Source: DAXETY01 sp051155755 | GTDB taxonomy: Bacteria; Desulfobacterota; Desulfobacteria; Desulfobacterales; SG8-13 | DNA length: 64,000 bases | Direction: 5' to 3' | NCBI GenBank assembly: GCA_051155755.1 | Contig: DAXETY010000059.1 | Coordinates: 1 to 64,000 of the forward strand | In this document: one piece after another, positions 8,176-17,378 of the stretch | How positions within the stretch are numbered: position 1 is the first letter of the stretch | Layout of the letters: the number at the start of each line of letters is the position of its first letter | Position numbers and translations under genes: made by a program | Notes under the pieces: model-generated | The model's database searches: none | Seen by the model: the letters and a program-made list of their open reading frames with translations, nothing else | What the model was told of the DNA's origin: nothing

Positions 8176-10212
8176 ATGAATTACGTACCGTTGGTTTGTA
8201 CCCTTGTCGGCATTGCGGGAGTGATTTTCGCGATCGTTCTTGCCAGTGTGGTGAGAAATGCGCCGGCGGGCAATGAAAGAATGAACGAAATTGCCGGTGC
8301 CATCAAGCAGGGTGCGATCGCCTATCTAAACCGGCAGCTCAAGAGCATGGGCACCGCGGCGATTGTCCTGTTCATCATTGTCGCATTGACCCTGGGCGTT
8401 ACCACCGCCATTGGCTTCCTCGTCGGTGCGGCGGCCTCGTTCTGTGCCGGCTACATCGGCATGCGCGTTTCCGTGCTGGCAAACGTGCGCACGGCTGAAG
8501 CCGCCAAGTCCGGCCTGAAAAAAGCCCTGGGCATGGCCTTCAAGGGCGGTGCGGTAACCGGAATGATCGTGGCCGGCCTGGCCCTGACTTCGGTGGCCGG
8601 ATTCTACACGATTCTGACGGCGGCCGGGATATCGACCCGCGAGGCGGTCATCGCCCTGGTGGCCCTGGGTTTCGGCGGCAGCCTGATTTCGATTTTCGCC
8701 CGGCTCGGCGGCGGCATCTTCACCAAGGGTGCCGACGTGGGCGCCGACCTGGTGGGCAAAGTCGAAGCCGGCATTCCGGAAGACGATCCGCGCAACCCGG
8801 CGGTGATTGCCGACAACGTGGGCGACAACGTGGGCGACTGTGCCGGGATGGCGGCCGACCTGTTCGAGACCTACGCGGTAACCGCCGTGGCGGCCATGCT
8901 GCTGGGCAACCTGCTCTTTCCCGATTACCTCATCGCCACCGAGTTTCCGCTGGTGCTGGGGGCCATTTCGATCGTGGCATCGATGATCGCCGTGGGCTTC
9001 GTGCGGCTCGGCGCCAACGAATACATCATGGGCGCCCTCTACAAGGGAATGTTCGGCTCGGCGATCCTGGCCGCCATTGCCTTTGTATTCGCCTGCCGCT
9101 CGATGTTCGCCGACGTTCCCGAACTCGACGGTATGAACATCTACTTCGCCTCGCTGGTGGGCCTGGTGCTGACGGTGGTCATCGTCATCATCACCGAGTA
9201 CTACACCGGCATCCGCAAACCGGTAAAGGTCGTGGCGGATGCGTCCACCACCGGTCATGCCACCAACATCATCGCCGGTCTGGCCATCAGCCTGGAAGCC
9301 ACGGCCCTGCCGGTGCTGGCCATCTGCCTGAGCATCGGGGTCGCCCATTATTTTGCCGGACTGTACGGCATTGCCATGGCGGCCATGTCGATGCTGTCGA
9401 TGACCGGTATGGTCATTGCCATTGACGCCTACGGACCGATCACCGACAACGCCGGCGGCATTGCCGAAATGGCAGAAATGGACGAAAGCGTCCGTGCGGT
9501 CACCGACCCGTTGGATGCGGTCGGCAACACCACCAAGGCCGTCACCAAGGGATATGCGATCGGGTCGGCCGGATTGGCCGCTCTGGTGCTTTTTGCCGCC
9601 TACACCCAGGAATTTGCCCTGCACGGGGTCGAGGGGGCGGCCGAATTGCGCTTCGACCTGGCCGACGTGGACGTGATCATCGGCCTGTTTATCGGCGGCA
9701 TGCTGCCGTTCCTGTTCGCTTCCATCGCCATGCGCGCGGTCGGACGGGCCGGTGCTGCGGTCGTGGACGAAGTCCGGCGGCAGTTCCGTGAGATTCCCGG
9801 GATCATGGAAGGAACCGGCAAACCCGACTATGCCCGCTGCGTGGACATCGTCACCAAGTTCGCCCTGAAAGAGATGATCGTGCCGGCCCTGTTGCCGGTC
9901 GTGGTCCCGATTCTGGTGGGGCTCTTCCTGGGCAAAATCGCACTGGGTGGTCTGCTCATCGGCAGTATCGTTACCGGTCTGTTTGTGGCCATCTCCATGA
10001 CCACCGGCGGCGCCGCCTGGGATAACGCCAAAAAGTACATCGAAGACGGTAACCTCGGCGGCAAGGGCAGTGATGCGCATAAAGCCGCGGTGACCGGCGA
10101 TACGGTCGGCGACCCGTACAAGGATACCGCCGGTCCGGCCGTCAACCCGATGATCAAGATTCTCAACGTCGTCGCGTTGCTGCTGGTGCCGATCCTGCTC
10201 AAGATGGGCTAA
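8176..10212 (+). CDS. hppA: membrane-bound H+-translocating pyrophosphatase
   Basis: 678 aa from ATG 8176, 5 bases after a GGAGG ribosome site (8166-8170). The in-frame ATG at 8164 overlaps that site and is disfavoured. This integral protein of about 16 helices couples PPi hydrolysis to ion pumping. The PPi site is intact: DVGADLVGKVEAGIPEDDPR, then DNVGDNVGDCAGMAADLFE, and the C-terminal GDTVGDPYKDTAGPAVNP. The cation-selectivity motif reads GNTTKAVTKG with Lys454 where K+-dependent enzymes have Ala. By family knowledge this predicts the K+-independent, H+-pumping class. A perfect-stem terminator follows at 10241-10273. Confidence 0.96.
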   Translation: MNYVPLVCTLVGIAGVIFAIVLASVVRNAPAGNERMNEIAGAIKQGAIAYLNRQLKSMGTAAIVLFIIVALTLGVTTAIGFLVGAAASFCAGYIGMRVSVLANVRTAEAAKSGLKKALGMAFKGGAVTGMIVAGLALTSVAGFYTILTAAGISTREAVIALVALGFGGSLISIFARLGGGIFTKGADVGADLVGKVEAGIPEDDPRNPAVIADNVGDNVGDCAGMAADLFETYAVTAVAAMLLGNLLFPDYLIATEFPLVLGAISIVASMIAVGFVRLGANEYIMGALYKGMFGSAILAAIAFVFACRSMFADVPELDGMNIYFASLVGLVLTVVIVIITEYYTGIRKPVKVVADASTTGHATNIIAGLAISLEATALPVLAICLSIGVAHYFAGLYGIAMAAMSMLSMTGMVIAIDAYGPITDNAGGIAEMAEMDESVRAVTDPLDAVGNTTKAVTKGYAIGSAGLAALVLFAAYTQEFALHGVEGAAELRFDLADVDVIIGLFIGGMLPFLFASIAMRAVGRAGAAVVDEVRRQFREIPGIMEGTGKPDYARCVDIVTKFALKEMIVPALLPVVVPILVGLFLGKIALGGLLIGSIVTGLFVAISMTTGGAAWDNAKKYIEDGNLGGKGSDAHKAAVTGDTVGDPYKDTAGPAVNPMIKILNVVALLLVPILLKMG

Positions 10213-10240
10213 AAGCCGACAGTAAGTCGCATTCGTCGAA

Positions 10241-10273
10241 AAGGATTGGCGTCAATCGGCGCCAATCCTTTTT
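10241..10273 (+). terminator. Rho-independent terminator after hppA
   Basis: A perfect 10-bp stem, AAGGATTGGC (10241-10250) and GCCAATCCTT (10261-10270), closes a 10-base loop and runs into a T tract. It separates hppA from the carD promoter. Confidence 0.85.
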
Positions 10274-10275
10274 AT

Positions 10276-10308
10276 TTGATTGATTATCTTAAATTTCTGT
10301 GGTATATT
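10276..10308 (+). promoter_or_regulatory. Probable sigma-70 promoter for carD
   Basis: A -35-like TTGATT (10280-10285; a second copy overlaps at 10276-10281) lies 17 bases before the -10 TATATT (10303-10308), in an AT-rich stretch just after the hppA terminator. Transcription would begin near 10315, about 50 bases before the carD ATG. Confidence 0.55.
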
Positions 10309-10367
10309 TATATAGTTAAAGTTTTCTTCAAATTTTGTTTCAAAAGCTACCACCGATCGGTACATCA

Positions 10368-10928
10368 ATGACCAACAAAAAATCCGGCAATCAGATCAAG
10401 ACCAAATCGAAAGGCAAAGAATTCCGGGTGGGCGATCTCGCGGTCTATCCGGCCCACGGCGTCGGGAAGATCGAAGGGATCGAAAGCCGCGTGATCAACG
10501 GTGTGAAACACAATTTTTACATGATGAAAGTCATCGAAAACAACATGTTGATCATGATTCCCACCGACAATGTCGATTCGGTCGGGTTGCGCGAGGTCAT
10601 CGACATCAAAGAGATTCCCAAGGTCTACGAAGTCATGAAGTCGAAGAAGGACTCGCCCAGTGACAACCAGACCTGGAACCGCCGTTATCGCGAATACATG
10701 GACAAAATTAAAACCGGTTCTCTCTTCGACGTTGCCGAGGTGTTTCGAGATTTATCCCTGTTGAAAATGAACAAAGATCTGTCCTTTGGAGAGCGAAAGC
10801 TCTACGACACGGCCCAGGTACTGCTCGTTCGGGAACTTTCCACCGCCAAAAACACCGACGAAAAAACCGTTATGGCCGAGCTGGAATCCTTTTTCGCCAC
10901 CGAGGAATCCGAAAATCCCGACCACTGA
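10368..10928 (+). CDS. CarD/CdnL-family transcriptional regulator
   Basis: 186 aa from ATG 10368; an in-frame TTG at 10335 gives a longer frame but no homology. The N-terminal RNA-polymerase-interacting (Tudor-like) domain covers about 17-75 (FRVGDLAVYPAHGVGKIEGI, then LIMIPTDNVDSVGLR). A helical C-terminal domain (about 85-175) includes WNRRYREYMDKIKTGSLFDVA and LSFGERKLYDTAQ. CarD/CdnL proteins bind the RNAP beta subunit and stabilise open complexes at rRNA and other promoters; whether this is the CdnL type is inferred from length. It is followed by rluD after 19 bases. Confidence 0.92.
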   Translation: MTNKKSGNQIKTKSKGKEFRVGDLAVYPAHGVGKIEGIESRVINGVKHNFYMMKVIENNMLIMIPTDNVDSVGLREVIDIKEIPKVYEVMKSKKDSPSDNQTWNRRYREYMDKIKTGSLFDVAEVFRDLSLLKMNKDLSFGERKLYDTAQVLLVRELSTAKNTDEKTVMAELESFFATEESENPDH

Positions 10929-10947
10929 TACCGCGATCGATCCATCC

Positions 10948-11919
10948 ATGCCAGCCTCAGATGCGTTTACCATCGTTGCCAAGGAATTTTCCGACGGCGA
11001 GCGTCTGGACGTTTACCTTTCCACCCAATTCGATGATCTGACGCGTTCCAGAGCCTGCCAGCTGGTGCTCGGCCGACAGGTCACCGTAAACGGCGAGTAC
11101 AAAAAGCCCAGCTACCGGGTTCGCAGCGGCGACCGCGTCGACGGGGAAATCCCTCCGGCGGAAAGTATCGACCTGCAACCCGAAGACCTGCCACTGGATA
11201 TCCTGTACGAGGACGATGCCGTGGTGATCATTAACAAGCCGCCCGGAATTGTCGTTCACCCGGCGCCCGGACACAAAACCGGAACCCTGGTCAGCGGGCT
11301 GCTTTACCACTGCCCCGAAATCGGTTCCAGTGGAGAGAAGTATCGTCCCGGTATCGTACACCGGCTCGACAAGGACACCTCCGGGGCCATGGTGGTGGCC
11401 AAAAATGCAGCGGTGCACTCCCACCTGGGCGTTCAGTTCGCATCGCGCAGCATCCGCAAGGTTTATCTGGCCCTGGTTTACGGCCGATTCCAGAACGATT
11501 CCGGCACGATCGAATTGCCCATCGGCCGTCATCCAACCGATCGCAAACGCATGTCGATTTCCAGTCATCAGGGGCGGGCCGCCAAGACCCAATGGCGGGT
11601 AAGGGAGCGGTTCGACGGTCTCACCCTGCTGGAATTGCTGCTCAAGACCGGCCGGACCCACCAGGCGCGGGTTCACTGTGAAGCTTTCAATCACGGGATC
11701 GTGGGCGATCCGATCTATGGCAGTTCGCGAACGGCCGGCAAGTTGCCGACCGCCGTATCCGCCCTCGTAAAGCAGACGAACCGCCAGATGCTGCATGCCT
11801 GGCGGTTGGAATTCGTTCATCCGAATACGAATGCGCCCATGCAGTTCGAAGCGCCGCTGCCGCAAGACATGCTCGATTTGATTGACTCTCTGCGTTATTC
11901 TGCAGTATCCAACAACTGA
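10948..11919 (+). CDS. rluD: RluD-family 23S rRNA pseudouridine synthase
   Basis: 323 aa from ATG 10948. An S4 RNA-binding domain (about 15-75: ERLDVYLSTQ, then RACQLVLGRQVTVNG) precedes the RluA/RluD catalytic domain. The catalytic Asp lies in HRLDKDTSGAMVVAKN. Also present are YEDDAVVIINKPPGIVVHP and the C-terminal LLKTGRTHQARVH. The likely job is pseudouridylation of 23S helix 69 (positions 1911, 1915 and 1917 in E. coli), but RluC-type specificity cannot be excluded. It is probably co-transcribed with carD. Confidence 0.9.
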   Translation: MPASDAFTIVAKEFSDGERLDVYLSTQFDDLTRSRACQLVLGRQVTVNGEYKKPSYRVRSGDRVDGEIPPAESIDLQPEDLPLDILYEDDAVVIINKPPGIVVHPAPGHKTGTLVSGLLYHCPEIGSSGEKYRPGIVHRLDKDTSGAMVVAKNAAVHSHLGVQFASRSIRKVYLALVYGRFQNDSGTIELPIGRHPTDRKRMSISSHQGRAAKTQWRVRERFDGLTLLELLLKTGRTHQARVHCEAFNHGIVGDPIYGSSRTAGKLPTAVSALVKQTNRQMLHAWRLEFVHPNTNAPMQFEAPLPQDMLDLIDSLRYSAVSNN

Positions 11920-12189
11920 TGGTTTCACCGAAACCGAAGGTTTCCGTAAGGACGCAATTTCGCTCCGGCCGTTACCTGCGCGTCGGTCATCGGGTTGTCA
12001 CCGGCCGACAGCTCCGGCTTCGTGCTTCCGGCCGCAGCGGCAACCGCCTGTCTCCGAAGCAATGATTCGATTTCAGAAATTCGACACATCCAAGACGGAA
12101 ACGCTTCCGTATCATTCGGGTTTCACAATTCCGCTTTTCGCAAATGTGCCTGCAATTTCCCCTGTTATGGTTCTTCAAGGAGAACGCAA

Positions 12190-14910
12190 TTGAACGCTCC
12201 GCAAAGCTGGCATGCCATCGGTCCCGAAGCTGCCCTGCGAGGTCTGAAAAGCGATGTCCACACGGGCCTGAGTGAAGAAGAAGCCCGGCGGCGGCTGGAG
12301 ATCGAGGGTCCCAATGAACTGCTGCATGAGGAAAAAACCCCGGCCTGGCGAATTTTCTTCGATCAGTTCAAAAATCTGCTCATCATTATTTTGATCGCGG
12401 CGGTGATCCTGTCGGCGGCAGTCGGTGAAATCGTGGATGCCGCCATCATCTTCGTGATCGTGCTTTTCTGCGCGGTTCTGGGATTTGTCCAGGAGTTTCG
12501 CGCCGAAAAGGCGCTGGACGCCCTGAAGCAGATGCTGACGCCGACCTCGATGGTGGTGAGAAACGGTCGCGAAATCGAAATTCCATCTCATCAGCTGGTC
12601 CCCGGAGATATTCTGATACTGACGGCGGGCGTGCGGGTGCCGGCCGACGCGCGGGTCGTCGAAAGCCACACCCTGCGCTGCAACGAAGCACCGCTCACCG
12701 GTGAATCGCTGCCGGTAACGAAAACGCCTTCCACTATGGAAGAAAACACGCCCGTGCCGGAACGCAAGAACATGGTTTACACCGGTACGACGATTGCCTA
12801 CGGACGCGGAAAAGCGGTGATTACCGCCACCGGCATGCAAACCCAGTTCGGTCAAATCGCCCGGGAAGTCGCCACGATCGAAATCGGCAAGACGCCGCTG
12901 GAAAAGCGCACCGATGAGATCGGACGCTGGCTGGGCGGGATTTGCCTGACGATCTGCGGCTTGGTGGCCGTCATCAGTCTGGTGCGTCAGGCCATGGGGG
13001 ACAGTGTCGATTTTACCTTCGTCGTCACGGTGATCATGTTTGCCGTGGCCCTGGCGGTGGCCGCCGTGCCGGAAGCCCTGGCCGCCATCGTGACCGGTGC
13101 CCTGGCGCTGGGGATGCAGGCGATGGCGCGGCAAAACGCCCTGGTGCGCAAGATGCCGGCGGTGGAAACCCTGGGCTGCACAACCGTGATCTGCTCCGAT
13201 AAGACCGGCACGCTGACGCGGGGAGAAATGACGGTGCGCCGGATCTACACCGCCGGCGAACGGATCGAAGTCGCCGGCTCCGGCTATCGACCGCAGGGTT
13301 CCTTTTCACGGCTGGAAGGCAACGGTCCGCCGACCGGTGAGACCTGGAGGCGGCTCCTGGAGGCCGGGCTGCTTTGCAGCGACGCCGAGCTGCGCAACAC
13401 CGAGGATCAATGGATCGTGAAAGGGGACCCCACCGAGGGAGCCCTGGTGGTGGCGGCCCTGAAAGCCGGACTGGATATCGACCGACTCCGGATCGCGAAA
13501 ACCCGTATCGAAGAGTTTGCATTCAGCTCGGAGCGCAAACGCATGACGACCGTCCACGCAGAAGTGAATCGAATACCGCTGGCCTGCATGAAAGGCGCTC
13601 CGGAAGAAGTGCTGAAACGATGCACCCACATCGCCACAGCAACAGGGATCGTTTCGCTGAAAGAGACCGAGCGCCGCCGCATCCGCGAGGAAAACGAGGC
13701 CATGGCATCCAATGCGCTGCGGGTTTTGGCCGTCGCCGTCCGGGACATCCAATCCGGAACGCGATTGGTGGACGATCAGGTCGAAACCGAAATGACTTTT
13801 CTGGGACTGGTGGGAATGATGGACCCACCGCGGGAAGAGGTCCGGGAAGCGGTTCGCACCTGCCGCCGGGTCCACATCGCTCCGGTGATGATCACCGGAG
13901 ACCACAAATTGACGGCGGTGGCCATCGCCCGGGAGCTGGACATTTATCGCGACGGCGATCGGGTGCTGACCGGAGAGGAGCTGGCTTCCCTGTCCGATGA
14001 CGAGCTGCGGGACCAGGTGCACCGGGTTTCCGTGTATGCCCGGGTGTCACCGCTGGACAAGCTGAAAATTATCAAGGCCTGGAAGGCACGCGGCGAGGTG
14101 GTGGCCATGACCGGCGACGGCGTCAACGATTCGCCGGCATTGAAGCAAGCCGACATCGGCGTAGCCATGGGCGTCACCGGCACCGACGTGGCCAAGGAAG
14201 CCGCCGACATGGTGTTGACCGACGACAACTTCGCCACCATCGTCAGCGCCATCGAACGGGGCCGCTGGATTTACGACAATATCAAAAAGTACCTGGCCTA
14301 CCTGCTGCAGTGCAATATCACCGAAGTCGTGGTCATCGGCGGGATCGTCTTGTTCTCCGGGCCCGAATTTCTGCCCCTGCTGCCGGCGGCGATTCTTTAC
14401 ATCAATCTGGCCACCGACGGCCTGCCCGCGCTGGCCCTGGGGGTGGCCCCGCCGGATCACGATATCATGATGCGCCCGCCGCGGGCCCCCGATGAAAGCG
14501 TGTTCGGCTGGGATGTGAAATCCTTCGTGCTGCGGGCGGTGGTCATCGAATGTCCGTTTTTCTTTCTGCTCTACTATTACCACCTGCCGGACGTCGCCGC
14601 CGGACGCACGGCGGTGTTTTTTCTGTTCGTGATCGTCGAGTTCGTCATCGCGCTCAACTGCCGTTCCCTGCGCGAAAGCATTTTCCAGGCCCCGCCCCAC
14701 AAATGGCTGTTGATCGCGTTGGCCTGGGAGATCCTCCTGGTCGTGGTTCTGATTCAGATTCCGGCCGTGCGGCAGGCTTTCGGCATCAACATGCCCTCGG
14801 CGGGCGAATTGGCGTTGATTACCGCATTCGGCCTTTTTGTCATGGCGATCATCGAGCTGACCAAGGTCTTCATGCGCCGAAGACCGGATCGTCAGCGGGA
14901 TTTCCGTTGA
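12190..14910 (+). CDS. P-type (P2A, Ca2+-type) cation-transporting ATPase
   Basis: 906 aa from TTG 12190, which follows AAGGAG (12177-12182) by 7 bases; a longer frame to 11995 encodes 65 residues without family features. Domains are in the order of SERCA-like pumps: cation_ATPase_N (SDVHTGLSEEEARRRLEIEG), actuator with LTGESLPVTK, the M4 PEALA motif, phosphorylation site ICSDKTGTLTRGEMTV, hinge TGDGVNDSPALKQADIGVAMG. M5 keeps an Asn/Glu pair (QCNITEVVVI) and M6 reads NLATDGLPALALG, as in Ca2+ pumps. It probably exports Ca2+; related Mn2+ or Na+ pumps are alternatives. The 270 bases before it hold nothing recognisable. Confidence 0.9.
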   Translation: MNAPQSWHAIGPEAALRGLKSDVHTGLSEEEARRRLEIEGPNELLHEEKTPAWRIFFDQFKNLLIIILIAAVILSAAVGEIVDAAIIFVIVLFCAVLGFVQEFRAEKALDALKQMLTPTSMVVRNGREIEIPSHQLVPGDILILTAGVRVPADARVVESHTLRCNEAPLTGESLPVTKTPSTMEENTPVPERKNMVYTGTTIAYGRGKAVITATGMQTQFGQIAREVATIEIGKTPLEKRTDEIGRWLGGICLTICGLVAVISLVRQAMGDSVDFTFVVTVIMFAVALAVAAVPEALAAIVTGALALGMQAMARQNALVRKMPAVETLGCTTVICSDKTGTLTRGEMTVRRIYTAGERIEVAGSGYRPQGSFSRLEGNGPPTGETWRRLLEAGLLCSDAELRNTEDQWIVKGDPTEGALVVAALKAGLDIDRLRIAKTRIEEFAFSSERKRMTTVHAEVNRIPLACMKGAPEEVLKRCTHIATATGIVSLKETERRRIREENEAMASNALRVLAVAVRDIQSGTRLVDDQVETEMTFLGLVGMMDPPREEVREAVRTCRRVHIAPVMITGDHKLTAVAIARELDIYRDGDRVLTGEELASLSDDELRDQVHRVSVYARVSPLDKLKIIKAWKARGEVVAMTGDGVNDSPALKQADIGVAMGVTGTDVAKEAADMVLTDDNFATIVSAIERGRWIYDNIKKYLAYLLQCNITEVVVIGGIVLFSGPEFLPLLPAAILYINLATDGLPALALGVAPPDHDIMMRPPRAPDESVFGWDVKSFVLRAVVIECPFFFLLYYYHLPDVAAGRTAVFFLFVIVEFVIALNCRSLRESIFQAPPHKWLLIALAWEILLVVVLIQIPAVRQAFGINMPSAGELALITAFGLFVMAIIELTKVFMRRRPDRQRDFR

Positions 14911-15040
14911 AAAGAAGAACCGGTAAAATGCCTGCAGCCCCGGTAACGGCCAGAAGCTGCGCAAGTGCGCCCGCCCCTCCGGAAAAGGGGAGTCATCGGG
15001 GATTTATTCTCAAAATTTGAAACGCTCGGTTTCGCGAATC

Positions 15041-15073
15041 AAAAAAGCCGGTCGAAATTAGACCGGCTTTTTC
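15041..15073. terminator. Bidirectional Rho-independent terminator
   Basis: A 12-bp stem, AAAAAGCCGGTC (15042-15053) and GACCGGCTTTTT (15061-15072), encloses a 7-base loop, with A and T tracts on the two sides. It sits between the convergent P-ATPase (+) and rnfB (-) genes and can serve both. Confidence 0.85.
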
Positions 15074-15094
15074 CAGTGATTCATCGAAAGGTGA

Positions 15095-17227
15095 TCAGGC
15101 GGCGCTTTCTTCTTCTTTCGCCTGGATTCGGGCCTCGGCGTCCGGATTGTAGCACAGCCGGCAGCAGTACAGGCAGCGGTTGGCTTCGGCCAGCGCGTCG
15201 TCTTCGGCCAGTACAAGGTCGGCTTCGTCGAACGAACGGATGCGCTCGGCCACCGGCAGCTCCGGCATCTCCGCCCGGGGCTTTTTCAGGATTCCTTCGA
15301 CGTGGTCAAACAGCGATTCCGGGATGTGTTTTTTGCGCAGGGACCGGGCCACCGGTTGCAGTTCCTCTCCGGTCAGGTAGAGATGGATCGCCCGGGCCGC
15401 CCGGCGGCCGCCTCCGATGGCCTCCACCACCAGCGACGCCCCGGTGTAGGCGTCACCGGCCGCGAACAGATACGGAATGTTGGACTGCAGAATTTCCGGA
15501 TCGGCATCGATGGTGCTCCAGCGGGTCACCTGGATGTCTTTGACACGTTCGTCTTTTTCGATGAAGGATACGTCCGGTCCCTGTCCGATGGCGGTGATGA
15601 TCATGTCGGCTTCCATCAGTGTCTCGGAGCCTTCGATCGGAACCGGGCGACGGCGGCAGCTGGCATCCGGCTCACCCAGCTCCATCTTCTGGTACTCCAG
15701 GTGCGTGGCATGCCCGTTTTCGTCTCCGACCACGCGAATCGGGGCCGCCAGAAAATGAAACTTCACGCCTTCGTGTTCGGCGGCCACGATTTCCACATCG
15801 TTGGCCGGCATCTCCTTGCGGGTCCGCCGATAGACGATGGAAACCTCTTCCGCGCCGAGCCGCACCAGGGTGCGCACGCAGTCGATGGCGGTGTTGCCGC
15901 CGCCGATGACGATGCATTTTTTCCCGATGGGAATGTCGTAGGGCGGCGTCTCGGACTGCTGATTGACGGCGAATTTGGTCAGAAAGTCGATGCCGGTGAA
16001 ACACCCTTTCAGGTCCTCGCCTTCCACCCGCAACTGATAGTCTTTCCAGGCCCCGATGCCCAGAAAAATGGCATCGAAACCTTCTTCCTGCAGGGTTGCG
16101 ACGTCGAAATCCTTGCCAAGCTTTACATTGGGCCGGTACTCGATGCCCAGGTTCAGGATCCCGTCGATTTCCCACTGGAGGACTTCCTTGGGCAGGCGGT
16201 ACTCGGGAATGCCGTAGCGGACCATGCCGCCCAGCTTCGGCATCATGTCCAGAATGGTTACCTGGTGGCCGAGTCGGCGCAGAAAATAGGCACAGGTCAA
16301 TCCGGCCGGCCCGCCGCCGACAATCGCCACTTTTTTGTCCGTTTCCGGTGCACAGGCAATCGGCAGGCGCTTGCCGGAATTCATTTCATAGTCGGCGGCA
16401 AAGCGTTTAAGTTGATTGATGGAAACCGGTTCGTCTTCAATCCCCCGGCGGCAGTAGTCTTCGCAGGGGTGCGGGCAAACCCGGCCGCAGGTCAGCAGCA
16501 GCGGATTGCGCTCCCGAATCGTGTTGACGGCTTCTTCGTAGTCTCCCCGTCGGATGTAGTCGATGTAGCGGGGAATGTCGATTTCCGCGGGACAGGTCTG
16601 CTGGCAGGGCGCCAGCGGATCGTCTTCGGCATTGAAGTGCAGCAGCCGCTGGGACATGGTGCGCACCCGCAGAATGTTTTTGGGGCACACCCGCTCGCAG
16701 GCGCCGCAGCCCACGCATTTGGCCTCGTCCACCACCGGGAATCCCTGGGGACCCATGTGGATGGCATCGAACATACAGGACTTGATGCAGTCCCCCTGTC
16801 CTAGGCAGCCGATGGTGCAAACCCGCTTGCCGCCGTAAAAAGAAGCCAGGGCGCGGCAGCTGTTGACGCCCAGATACAGGTAGCGGTCTTCAGCCCGCCG
16901 GCCACCTTCGCACAGGTTGTGCGAACGCAGCGGTTCGGCACTGCCCGGATCCATTCCCATGACCGCAGCCACTTCGGCGGCGGTTTCCGGTCCGGCGACG
17001 ACACAGACACTCGGCGGGGCCTTTTTGTCCACCACGGCCACGGCGGCGGCCGAACAGCCGGCATAACCGCAGCCGCCGCAGTTGGCACCGGCGAGCAGCG
17101 ATTCGACCTCGGCGATTCGCGGATCTTCGTACACATAGAAAATTTTGGATGCCAGGCTCAACATGGAGCCGCAGGCGGCGCCCAGACCCAGCATGAAATA
17201 AACAGCCTCAAACACGGCAACCTCCAA
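15095..17227 (-). CDS. rnfB: RnfB fused to a GltD/NfnB-like NAD(P)H flavoprotein
   Basis: 710 aa, over twice the length of ordinary RnfB. Residues 1-30 form a membrane helix. Cys50/53/58/75 make the RnfB cluster motif (CGGCGYAGC). Residues 137-181 carry two ferredoxin-type sets (C137/141/147/151; C171/174/177/181). From about 205 the protein becomes a GltD/NfnB-like module: further Cys motifs (CQQTC at 208-212; C247/251/255/259), FAD loop GGGPAG at 304-309, NAD(P)H loop GGGNTA at 442-447 and the C-terminal FAD motif AAGDAYTGASLVVEAIGGG. RnfB normally receives electrons from ferredoxin. The added module should give direct electron exchange with NAD(P)H and is inferred to replace the site missing from RnfC. 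It is the last gene of the Rnf operon, 151 bases after rnfA. Confidence 0.9.
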   Translation of the reverse strand: MEVAVFEAVYFMLGLGAACGSMLSLASKIFYVYEDPRIAEVESLLAGANCGGCGYAGCSAAAVAVVDKKAPPSVCVVAGPETAAEVAAVMGMDPGSAEPLRSHNLCEGGRRAEDRYLYLGVNSCRALASFYGGKRVCTIGCLGQGDCIKSCMFDAIHMGPQGFPVVDEAKCVGCGACERVCPKNILRVRTMSQRLLHFNAEDDPLAPCQQTCPAEIDIPRYIDYIRRGDYEEAVNTIRERNPLLLTCGRVCPHPCEDYCRRGIEDEPVSINQLKRFAADYEMNSGKRLPIACAPETDKKVAIVGGGPAGLTCAYFLRRLGHQVTILDMMPKLGGMVRYGIPEYRLPKEVLQWEIDGILNLGIEYRPNVKLGKDFDVATLQEEGFDAIFLGIGAWKDYQLRVEGEDLKGCFTGIDFLTKFAVNQQSETPPYDIPIGKKCIVIGGGNTAIDCVRTLVRLGAEEVSIVYRRTRKEMPANDVEIVAAEHEGVKFHFLAAPIRVVGDENGHATHLEYQKMELGEPDASCRRRPVPIEGSETLMEADMIITAIGQGPDVSFIEKDERVKDIQVTRWSTIDADPEILQSNIPYLFAAGDAYTGASLVVEAIGGGRRAARAIHLYLTGEELQPVARSLRKKHIPESLFDHVEGILKKPRAEMPELPVAERIRSFDEADLVLAEDDALAEANRCLYCCRLCYNPDAEARIQAKEEESAA

Positions 17228-17378
17228 AATTTGAGTGAGATTTCAGCAGTTTTCTTATAGTGAAATTTACCGGTCGCGTCTATTGACCCAAGTCAAGTTG
17301 GATGGATTCTTAAATAAATCAAAATTCCTAGCAGGTCCCTGAAAGGCGTTTCGTACACGCCGTTCGGGGAGTCTCGGA

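Noticed and set aside
8326..10080. 584-codon open frame on the strand opposite hppA.
   Set aside because: The composition (His, Gly, Asp, Arg rich) is a mirror of the GC-rich gene; no start signal or domain.
11920..12189. In-frame upstream extension of the P-type ATPase and the small palindrome GGTTTC-ACC-GAAACC.
   Set aside because: The extension lacks family residues and the ribosome site supports TTG 12190; the palindrome is short and has no T tract.
15302..16804. 500-codon open frame opposite the rnfB fusion.
   Set aside because: It is a shadow of a long GC-rich gene, without domain motifs.
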